Shown here one piece after another: positions 1 through 4,458 of a stretch of DNA of 6,769 bases. The translations under genes were made by a program, and so were the position numbers. The DNA lies in NCBI GenBank assembly GCA_013694885.1, contig JACDBO010000038.1, positions 1-6,769 on the forward strand. Direction: 5' to 3'. The stretch's first letter is position 1. The number at the start of each line of letters is the position of its first letter. The DNA is from Chloroflexia bacterium (GTDB lineage: Bacteria; Chloroflexota; Chloroflexia; Thermomicrobiales; UBA6265). Below the pieces are notes generated by a model. That model saw nothing but the letters and a program-made list of their open reading frames with translations. It was not told where the DNA came from and did no database searches.

Positions 1-16
1 CGCTTCGCTGGATTCG

Positions 17-280
17 CTATTCCTCGACGCTGCCGCGTGCGAACTCGACGCCGTGCGTGTTGTCGACGACCGTCGAAGTGGACAGGATCTCGAAGCGAAC
101 GATGCCCCCGTCGTCGCCGAAGTCGGCAATCACCCCCGGCTGAACCTCGTCGCTCTCGCAGATCGGCACATCGCGTAGTGCAAAGATCATCGTGTCGGTC
201 TCTGGATCGTAGGTGATTTTCAATGCGGATGCTCGTGTTCTTCGGTGTGCGGCGAGGTATCCCTCATGCGAGTGAGACAT
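17..280 (-). CDS. DUF2283 domain protein (YuzE-like), 87 aa
   Basis: Small soluble protein whose residues ~20-80 match the DUF2283 pattern: it opens LKITYDPETD and continues with VQPGVIADFGDDGGIVRFEIL, the usual 'pG.i.Dyd.dG.ivgiEil' core. The function of this family is not established. I chose the ATG at 280 because a purine-rich AAGAGAAAC lies immediately upstream on the minus strand. Most family members start directly at M-K-I-x-Y-D, which would correspond to a TTG at 223 (68 aa), but that codon has no clear ribosome binding site. The 18-residue N-terminal extension (MSHSHEGYLAAHRRTRAS) is therefore uncertain. An upstream in-frame start at 376 is unlikely because it would run the gene through the terminator at 343-371. 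The gene lies downstream of the ABC ATPase but beyond its terminator, so it probably has its own weak promoter, which I could not identify. Confidence 0.72.
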   Translation of the reverse strand: MSHSHEGYLAAHRRTRASALKITYDPETDTMIFALRDVPICESDEVQPGVIADFGDDGGIVRFEILSTSTVVDNTHGVEFARGSVEE

Positions 281-293
281 GTTTCTCTTCGAC

Positions 294-326
294 GAGAGAT
301 TTCTCGCCGCGGCTCGAAATGACAGG
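294..326. repeat. REP-like imperfect palindrome (candidate dispersed repeat)
   Basis: The segment around 299-320 is a near-palindrome: ATTTC (299-303) pairs with GAAAT (316-320) around a CCGCGG centre (307-312). GAGA/TCTC adds a second small inverted repeat at its left edge. The wording 'AGATTTCTCG...CTCGAAATGACA' resembles short intergenic palindromes that recur many times in some bacterial genomes. That resemblance is from memory; a second copy is not present in this window. It sits in the 5' leader of the DUF2283 gene, between it and the upstream terminator. Confidence 0.4.
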
Positions 327-342
327 TTGGGGGTGGCGCATG

Positions 343-371
343 AAACGGAGCCGGGCAAACGCCTGGCTCCG
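343..371 (-). terminator. Intrinsic terminator of the ABC ATPase gene
   Basis: An 11-bp inverted repeat (346-356 with 361-371, one G-T pair) closes a 4-nt loop. Read on the minus strand, the stem is followed by TTT (345-343) then C. It starts 27 nt after the stop codon of the ABC ATPase gene, where a terminator is expected. The stem is strong and GC-rich but the U-tract is short, so efficiency is uncertain. It separates the ATPase from the DUF2283 gene. Confidence 0.65.
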
Positions 372-397
372 CTCACGATGAGCTTCGGACCGACTCG

Positions 398-1507
398 CTA
401 CCGGATGGCCTGGTCGGATTCCGGGTCGAAGAAGTGCAGCTTGTCCGGTTCGGCGGCGACTTCGATCTGCTGGCCGCGCTCCAGTTTGATGTCGGGGTCC
501 ATCCGCGCCGTCAGCAGTGTTCCCCGGTTGGTCAAGTAGACGAAGATCTCGTTGCCGAGCAACTCGACCACGTCGACCGTCACCGGGATCGTCGCTTCGC
601 CCTGGCCGTTGAGCCTGGAGCGCTCGGTCAGGTGCTCGGGGCGGACGCCGAGTGTCACGGTCTTGCCGACATAGTTGTCGAGGCCGCGCCCGGAAGCTTC
701 CGGCACCCGCATCTTGAAGCCGGGGGTGACGGCGTAGAGCCCGCCCTCCTGGCCCTCCAGCGTGACATCGAGGAAGTTCATCGACGGGGAGCCGATGAAG
801 CCGGCGACGAACTTGTTGGCCGGGCTGTCGTACAGATTCTGCGGCGTGTCGAGCTGCTGCAAGAGGCCGAGACTCATGACGGCGATGCGGTCGCCCATCG
901 TCATGGCCTCGGTCTGGTCGTGCGTGACGTAGATCGTCGTCGTCTTCACCCGGTCGTGCAGCTTGATCAGCTCGGCGCGGGTCTGGACGCGCAGCTTGGC
1001 ATCGAGGTTGGAGAGCGGCTCGTCCATCAGGAAGAGGTCCGCGTTGCGGACGATGGCGCGGCCAAGGGCGACGCGCTGGCGCTGACCGCCGGAGAGCGCC
1101 TTCGGCTTGCGGTCGAGGTAATCGTGGATGTCGAGGAGGCGCGCTGCCTCCATCACCCGCTGCTCCCGCTCGGCCTTCGGCACCTTACGCAGCTTGAGCG
1201 GGTAAGCGAGGTTGTCGCGCACGCTCATGTGCGGATAGAGCGCGTAGCTCTGGAAGACCATCGCCACGTTGCGGTCTTTCGGCGGCAGGTCGTTGACGAC
1301 CCGGTCGCCGATGATGATGCGGCCCTCGGTGATCTCCTCCAGCCCGGCGACCATCCGCATGGCGGTCGACTTGCCGCAACCGGACGGACCGACGAGAACG
1401 AGGAACTCCTCGTCGTGGACTTCGAGGTTGAGGTCCGAGACCGCCGGCGCGGCCTGGCCGCCGCCGGAGTAGAGCTTGGTGACCCCGTCGAATATGACTC
1501 GTGACAT
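398..1507 (-). CDS. ugpC: Sugar/glycerol-3-phosphate-type ABC transporter ATP-binding protein (MalK/UgpC family)
   Basis: ATP-hydrolysing subunit of a carbohydrate-type importer, acting at the inner face of the membrane. From the ATG at 1507 it is 369 aa, the normal length of CUT1-family ATPases. Visible motifs: Walker A GPSGCGKST (40-48), Q-loop Q86, signature LSGGQRQR (138-145), Walker B LFLMDE (158-163), D-loop SNLD (166-169) and H-loop His196 in YVTHDQTEAM. The region after about residue 235 is the TOBE/OB regulatory domain typical of MalK/UgpC, including LGVRPEHL. The start at 1507 is chosen because GGAGG (1521-1517) lies 9 nt upstream; an in-frame ATG at 1516 abuts the same GGAGG and is too close. 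An open frame continues upstream to a TTG at 1666, but that lies in the probable promoter. No permease or binding-protein gene is in the window, so substrate is unknown; such ATPases often serve several sugar importers. The symbol is by family resemblance only. Confidence 0.95.
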   Translation of the reverse strand: MSRVIFDGVTKLYSGGGQAAPAVSDLNLEVHDEEFLVLVGPSGCGKSTAMRMVAGLEEITEGRIIIGDRVVNDLPPKDRNVAMVFQSYALYPHMSVRDNLAYPLKLRKVPKAEREQRVMEAARLLDIHDYLDRKPKALSGGQRQRVALGRAIVRNADLFLMDEPLSNLDAKLRVQTRAELIKLHDRVKTTTIYVTHDQTEAMTMGDRIAVMSLGLLQQLDTPQNLYDSPANKFVAGFIGSPSMNFLDVTLEGQEGGLYAVTPGFKMRVPEASGRGLDNYVGKTVTLGVRPEHLTERSRLNGQGEATIPVTVDVVELLGNEIFVYLTNRGTLLTARMDPDIKLERGQQIEVAAEPDKLHFFDPESDQAIR

Positions 1508-1516
1508 CGCCGCCAT

Positions 1517-1521
1517 CCTCC
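1517..1521 (-). promoter_or_regulatory. Ribosome binding site of the ABC ATPase
   Basis: Minus-strand GGTGGAGG ends directly against an ATG at 1516 and is 9 nt from the ATG at 1507. Only the second has usable spacing, so this site decides the start as 1507. Confidence 0.7.
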
Positions 1522-1637
1522 ACCGATTACAGTGCCGCGCGTGCCGGGACATCCGGCGAAGCGGCCCAGAAGCGCCCTCAGAAAAGGTATCGGTGTTCGC
1601 GTCACGCCGAGCACGGCGCTTTATGCTCTGCACGGTC

Positions 1638-1666
1638 TTTGTGCCTTGTTTGCCGCCGCTTGTCAA
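1638..1666 (-). promoter_or_regulatory. Candidate sigma-70-type promoter for the ABC ATPase
   Basis: A perfect TTGACA (1666-1661 on the minus strand) is followed after 17 nt by CACAAA (1643-1638), which matches the -10 consensus at only three positions. The -35 contains the TGA stop codon of the upstream methyltransferase. Transcription from here would give a 5' leader of about 120 nt. The good -35 and spacing support it; the weak -10 leaves it uncertain. Confidence 0.42.
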
Positions 1667-2427
1667 GCCTTCTCGCGACCACCCCGCCGAAGCTGGTGAA
1701 CGCGCACGGTGATGCCGTCATCCTTCGGATCCGGCCACGGTCCGTCCCAGGCCGTCACCGGGCCGGACCAGCCGCGCCTGGCGGCATGCTCCAGGAAGCG
1801 TCCCGCCGGGCGTCGCCCCGGCTCTGCCAGCCAGAGCAAGCCGCCGGGCGCGAGCAGGCGCTCCATCAGGTCCAGCAGCGGCGCGACATCCCGCGCCGCG
1901 TAGAGCACGTCCGCGGCGAGGACGACGGCGTAGTCGTCATCCAGCGATGGGACGAGCGGGTCGTCGGGAACGCGCCAGTTGAGGCGGCGCGTCTCCGGTT
2001 CGGCGCCGGCGAAGCGCACGGTGTTGAGCCGGGTCAGCGTCAGCGCCTCCGGGGCGTAGTCGGTCGCCGTCAGGCGCGCGCCGGCGGCGAGGGCCACGGC
2101 GGCGGTGACGCCCAGCCCGCAGCCGAGTTCCAGTGTGGCGGCGGCGCGCACGAGGTGTGGCTCGCGGGCAATGGCACCGGCGAGGGCGATCCCGCTCGGC
2201 CAGAGTTCCGCCCAATAGGGCAGATTCTGCTCAGGGTCGTCGACGACCTGGTCGAGCAGCAGGTCCGTGTCCGTCGGGCGCAGCACGGTGATCTTGTGCG
2301 CGGTCCCTGGGATGCGGACTCGCTCGTCGTGGAGCGGCCCGACGTACCGGACGCTGGCGAGGAGCGTCGCTATCCGTGCGTCGTGGCCGCTGGGTGAGTC
2401 AGGTGGCATGTGGGCGAGTGGCGGCAC
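1663..2427 (-). CDS. Class I SAM-dependent methyltransferase (lysine-methyltransferase / Methyltransf_16-like)
   Basis: Predicted cytosolic S-adenosylmethionine-dependent methyltransferase, 254 aa from GTG 2427. The Rossmann core shows motif I LELGCGLG (99-106), the acidic residue after strand 2 (D123 in TATDY) and a post-core AADVLY (171-176). Upstream of motif I is PYWAELWPSG (70-79), an arrangement typical of the METTL21/ETFB-lysine/Nnt1-type methyltransferases that modify protein lysines. The C terminus has the usual LAPGGLLWLAEPGR strand and closing beta hairpin. The actual substrate cannot be read from the sequence. GTG 2427 is preferred because GAGGA (2439-2435) lies 7 nt upstream; alternatives are a GTG at 2481 and an ATG at 2409, both without a clear ribosome binding site. 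It is transcribed divergently from the SnoaL-like gene and lies 155 nt ahead of the ABC ATPase on the same strand, so some readthrough is possible, but no functional link is evident. Confidence 0.85.
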   Translation of the reverse strand: MPPLAHMPPDSPSGHDARIATLLASVRYVGPLHDERVRIPGTAHKITVLRPTDTDLLLDQVVDDPEQNLPYWAELWPSGIALAGAIAREPHLVRAAATLELGCGLGVTAAVALAAGARLTATDYAPEALTLTRLNTVRFAGAEPETRRLNWRVPDDPLVPSLDDDYAVVLAADVLYAARDVAPLLDLMERLLAPGGLLWLAEPGRRPAGRFLEHAARRGWSGPVTAWDGPWPDPKDDGITVRVHQLRRGGREKA

Positions 2428-2434
2428 GGGCGTT

Positions 2435-2439
2435 TCCTC
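2435..2439 (-). promoter_or_regulatory. Ribosome binding site deciding the methyltransferase start
   Basis: Minus-strand GAGGA followed by a 7-nt spacer and GTG at 2427. The other candidate starts (2481 and 2409) lack such a site. The divergent region 2428-2555 otherwise shows only weak promoter-like matches. Confidence 0.6.
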
Positions 2440-2543
2440 GTGGCTGGGTGGCGGTTTGACGTGGGCCGCATCCTTTCCCACGGTCCGCTGCTGAGGTAAA
2501 TTGACCTGGAGCCTGCTAGGACCGCCCGTCGCGGATGCGGATT

Positions 2544-2548
2544 GGAGG
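2544..2548 (+). promoter_or_regulatory. Ribosome binding site deciding the SnoaL-like start
   Basis: GGAGG followed by a 7-nt spacer and GTG at 2556. It lies downstream of the in-frame ATG at 2535, which argues against that ATG as the start. A weak promoter-like pair, TTTCCC (2474-2479) and TAAATT (2497-2502) 17 nt apart, lies upstream. Confidence 0.7.
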
Positions 2549-2555
2549 TGCGAGC

Positions 2556-2930
2556 GTGTCGGAACGAAACAAGGACATCGTACGGCGGCTCGTGGACGAG
2601 GTGTTCAACGCTGGACGGGTGGAGGTGGTCGATGAACTCTACTCTCCAACGCTCGCTCCCGCAGCCAAAGACTGGATCGCCCCCTTCCGTTCATCCTTCC
2701 CGGACGTCCACATGGAGGTGGTCGACCTCATCGCGGAGGGTGACAAGGTCGTCGGACGATTCACATGCTCCGGGACGCACCTGGGCGAATGGACCGGACA
2801 TACACCCACCGGCCGCCGCTTCGAGGCCGTCGACGAGGTCTCCATCTTCCGCCTCAGCGATGGCAAGATCGTCGCTGTTTGGAGCATCGAGGATACGCTC
2901 GGGCGTTTGGAGCAGCTCGGATTGCGCTGA
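2556..2930 (+). CDS. SnoaL-like / ester cyclase family protein (NTF2-like fold)
   Basis: Small protein of 124 aa from GTG 2556, the usual size for a single SnoaL-like (NTF2-superfamily cone) domain. Family features visible: the N-terminal helix NKDIVRRLVDEVFNAG (5-20), FPDVHMEVVDLIAEGDKVVGRFTCSGTH (48-75), GHTPTGRRFEAVDEVSIFRLSDGKIVAVW (81-109) and a final D-x-LGRLEQLGL. The family includes polyketide cyclases such as SnoaL, but most genomic members, like this stand-alone one, have no assigned substrate. No polyketide genes are nearby, so a cyclase role should not be assumed. It is read divergently from the methyltransferase and is 151 nt upstream of the PfkB kinase. In that gap (2931-3081) I see neither a convincing terminator nor a promoter, so the two genes could be co-transcribed. 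Confidence 0.85.
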   Translation: MSERNKDIVRRLVDEVFNAGRVEVVDELYSPTLAPAAKDWIAPFRSSFPDVHMEVVDLIAEGDKVVGRFTCSGTHLGEWTGHTPTGRRFEAVDEVSIFRLSDGKIVAVWSIEDTLGRLEQLGLR

Positions 2931-3081
2931 ACGGTACCGCGCCACAGAACTTGCGTCAGGCGCTCTTGGCGGGCCGTGCCGCTAGCCTCGTACCGGACGC
3001 GACAGAACAGGTCGGTGGTCGTCGTGCAGTCCACGTGGCGATAGCGGCGGACGGCGCAAGCCAGGCGAAAGCGAGGGATTC

Positions 3082-4137
3082 GTGGCGGTGGACGAGACGG
3101 CGAACGCCAATGGGCAGAACGGGTCGGAGCCGGCGACGAGCGGGACCGTCGTTACCTTCGGCGAGGCGATGATTCGTTTGACGCCGCCGGGGAACGAGCG
3201 GCTGGAGCGGACGCTGCGCCTGGACATCACGGTCGGTGGGGCAGAGCTGAACACCGCCGTCGCCCTGTGCTGCCTCGACGTGCCGAGCGCCTGGATCTCC
3301 TGTCTGCCGCGGACCGGGCCGGGCCGGCTGATCGACCGCCATGCCCGCGCCGCTGGCGTCGACACCGGCGGCATTCAGTGGGTCGATGAAGAAGAGGGGC
3401 GGACCGGGCTCTACTTCCTGGAAGTAGGGGTCGACCCGCGACCGTCGGCGGTCACCTACGACCGCCAACAGACGGCAATCAGCCGGCTGACACCCGGCAG
3501 TTTCGACTGGCCGGCGCTGCTCGACGGCGCGGCGGCGTTCCATCTGTCGGGTATTACGCTCGCGCTCTCCGCAGGTTGTCGGGCGGAGGCGATGGCGGCG
3601 GTGCGAGCGGCGAACGCGGTGGGGGTGCTGGTCTCGTTCGACCTCAACTACCGATCGAAACTGTGGAGCGAGGCGGCGGCGCGGGCGGCGTTCATCGAGA
3701 TCGCGCCGCTGGTCGATGTCCTCTTTGCCTCGCGAGGAGGTTTGCGGACGTTCTTCGGGATCGACGGCTCGCACGAAGAGATTCTGCGCCAGGCCGTGGA
3801 CAAACTCGGCGTGGCGGCGGTGACCCTGACGCGCAAGCGGGCCAAAGGCAGCCGCCGGCTGAAGATGCAGAGCCTGGCGCTTGGCCGCGCTGGGGTGCTG
3901 GCCACGACCGAGTGGCGCGACGTCGAGGTCGTCGACCGGCTCGGTGGCGGCGACGCCTTCGCCGCCGGTTTCCTGGCTGGCTACCTGGTGAACCCGCGCA
4001 ATCTGACCCGCGCGGTCGCCCTCGGCGCGGCGGCAAGTGCCCTCAAACACACGATGCCCGGCGACTTCCTCAACGCCACTCGCGCCGAGATCGACGCCAC
4101 CACCACCGCGGCCGCCTCCGGGGTGCTGCAGCGATAG
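3082..4137 (+). CDS. PfkB-family sugar kinase, 2-keto-3-deoxygluconate kinase (KdgK)-like
   Basis: Cytosolic ATP-dependent carbohydrate kinase, 351 aa. It shows the PfkB N-terminal signature GGAELNTAVAL (52-62), a central SFDLNYRSKLW segment characteristic of KdgK-type kinases, and the C-terminal signature DRLGGGDAFAAG (about 285-296) with the catalytic aspartate D291 of the GxGD anion-hole motif. KdgK phosphorylates 2-keto-3-deoxygluconate at O6, feeding the Entner-Doudoroff route to pyruvate and glyceraldehyde 3-phosphate; other sugar or sugar-acid substrates are possible. The first ~21 residues form a low-complexity extension (TANANGQNGSEPATSG) before the core beta strand VVTFGEAMIRL. GTG 3082 is 4 nt after a GAGGG and the next GTG (3088) is 10 nt after it; either could be the start. 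The motif reads GGGD where GAGD is commonest, a tolerated change. The neighbouring SnoaL-like gene gives no pathway hint. No dehydratase or aldolase gene is in the window. Confidence 0.87.
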   Translation: MAVDETANANGQNGSEPATSGTVVTFGEAMIRLTPPGNERLERTLRLDITVGGAELNTAVALCCLDVPSAWISCLPRTGPGRLIDRHARAAGVDTGGIQWVDEEEGRTGLYFLEVGVDPRPSAVTYDRQQTAISRLTPGSFDWPALLDGAAAFHLSGITLALSAGCRAEAMAAVRAANAVGVLVSFDLNYRSKLWSEAAARAAFIEIAPLVDVLFASRGGLRTFFGIDGSHEEILRQAVDKLGVAAVTLTRKRAKGSRRLKMQSLALGRAGVLATTEWRDVEVVDRLGGGDAFAAGFLAGYLVNPRNLTRAVALGAAASALKHTMPGDFLNATRAEIDATTTAAASGVLQR

Positions 4138-4193
4138 CGATGTGGGCGGAGGGGATGGTGTGAAACGCAACACCCCGACCTGTACGGGACGAA

Positions 4194-4222
4194 TTGACAC
4201 GGTAAAGCGTTCGGCGTAGGAT
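4194..4222 (+). promoter_or_regulatory. Promoter of the erm leader/attenuator operon
   Basis: Perfect -35 TTGACA (4194-4199), 17-nt spacer, -10 TAGGAT (4217-4222; four of six consensus positions, including the key T1, A2 and T6). Expected start of transcription is about 4229-4230, giving a short 17-nt untranslated stretch before the leader ATG. It is the best promoter in the window and lies 56 nt after the kinase stop codon. Confidence 0.75.
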
Positions 4223-4232
4223 TGCGCCCAGG

Positions 4233-4237
4233 AAGGA
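4233..4237 (+). promoter_or_regulatory. Ribosome binding site of the leader peptide
   Basis: AAGGA with a 9-nt spacer to ATG 4247. It lies outside the long stem that begins at 4253, so the leader should be freely translated. Confidence 0.65.
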
Positions 4238-4246
4238 ATCAGAAGT

Positions 4247-4318
4247 ATGACAGGGATGATCGAGCGAATCCGAATACACGCGGAGTCCTCCGCGGTTTGG
4301 GTTAGGCCGGGCTGGTGA
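4247..4318 (+). CDS. 23-codon leader peptide upstream of the erm-type gene
   Basis: ATG 4247 to TGA 4316-4318 encodes M-T-G-M-I-E-R-I-R-I-H-A-E-S-S-A-V-W-V-R-P-G-W. It is too short for normal gene calling but has a good Shine-Dalgarno (4233-4237) and a promoter at the right distance, and it is followed by an intrinsic terminator before the methylase. Two parts stand out. R7-I8-R9 fits the +X+ (Arg/Lys-X-Arg/Lys) motif at which ribosomes carrying macrolides or ketolides stall, as in the MRLR-type erm leaders. The C terminus V-W-V-R-P-G-W is unusual and could be a second arrest element. A ribosome paused with I8 in the P site would cover roughly 4253-4285, masking the left arm of the long stem and of the internal hairpin. 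Function is inferred from architecture; I do not recognise this leader from described examples. Confidence 0.68.
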   Translation: MTGMIERIRIHAESSAVWVRPGW

Positions 4319-4354
4319 TTCAGTAGGCGCCATCCTCGCTCGATAACGCATCCC
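4253..4354 (+). promoter_or_regulatory. Leader RNA long-range stem with internal hairpin (attenuator control structure)
   Basis: GGGATG (4253-4258) pairs perfectly with CATCCC (4349-4354), and ATCGAGCGA (4259-4267) pairs perfectly with TCGCTCGAT (4336-4344). This gives 15 base pairs interrupted only by a 4-nt bulge AACG (4345-4348). The left arm covers leader codons 3-7; the right arm lies downstream of the leader stop. Inside it, CGCGGA (4279-4284) pairs with TCCGCG (4289-4294) around a 4-nt loop. Once freed, 4341-4349 can pair with 4402-4410, the end of the terminator 3' arm plus its T run, with one G-U and one U-U mismatch. That is a possible antiterminator, but weaker on paper than the terminator. 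Confidence 0.6.
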
Positions 4355-4376
4355 GTTCTACGCAGGGCTCCCACAT

Positions 4377-4409
4377 CGTCGCTTCCGCCATCGGCGGGGC
4401 GGCGTTTTT
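4377..4409 (+). terminator. Intrinsic terminator (attenuator) ahead of the erm-type gene
   Basis: CGTCGC (4377-4382) pairs with GCGGCG (4399-4404; one U-G) and CCGCC (4385-4389) with GGCGG (4393-4397) around an ATC loop, with a small TT/G internal loop between the two helices. The stem runs straight into TTTTT (4405-4409). It lies after the leader peptide and before the methylase start at 4459, with no other gene between, so its expected role is to stop transcription unless the upstream RNA refolds. Confidence 0.8.
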
Positions 4410-4447
4410 GTTGGCCGGTTGTTCCTCCAAGGGACACCTCGCGGAAC

Positions 4448-4452
4448 GGGAG
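4448..4452 (+). promoter_or_regulatory. Ribosome binding site deciding the erm start
   Basis: GGGAG with a 6-nt spacer to GTG 4459. It excludes the in-frame TTG at 4408, which lies within the terminator T run. GTTCC (4421-4425) can pair with GGAAC (4443-4447), and with two further U-G pairs would reach the first bases of this site, a possible minor second control. Confidence 0.65.
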
Positions 4453-4458
4453 CCGAAC

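Noticed and set aside
434..1504. 356-codon plus-strand open frame opposite the ABC ATPase
   Set aside because: Antisense shadow; the minus strand encodes all ABC motifs.
1526..1531. TGTAAT as a -10 box for the ABC ATPase on the minus strand
   Set aside because: It abuts the ribosome binding site and has no -35 at suitable spacing; a transcript from it would lack an intact ribosome binding site.
1605..1618. CGCCG/CGGCG hairpin in the ATPase 5' leader as a regulatory element
   Set aside because: Short GC stem expected by chance at this base composition, with no associated motif.
2931..3081. Promoter or terminator between the SnoaL-like gene and the kinase
   Set aside because: TTGCGT and TTGGCG were seen but no -10 at 16-18 nt, and no stem followed by Ts.
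4157..4174. GGTGT/ACACC inverted repeat after the kinase as its terminator
   Set aside because: Only 5 bp with an 8-nt loop and no following T run.
4298..4315. Tryptophan-sensing (trp operon type) leader
   Set aside because: Two Trp codons are present but not adjacent, and the downstream gene is an rRNA methylase, not a tryptophan pathway gene. Kept only as a note on the leader's C terminus.
2956..4437. 493-codon open frame on the minus strand across the KdgK-like gene
   Set aside because: Antisense shadow of a high-GC gene; its translation is Arg/Pro-rich with no recognisable domain, and the plus-strand kinase motifs are unmistakable.
4408..4458. TTG at 4408 as the start of the methylase, with lipoprotein-like MLAGCSS
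   Set aside because: The TTG is in the terminator T run and has no ribosome binding site; the LAGC resemblance to a lipobox is accidental. GTG 4459 has GGGAG at 6 nt.
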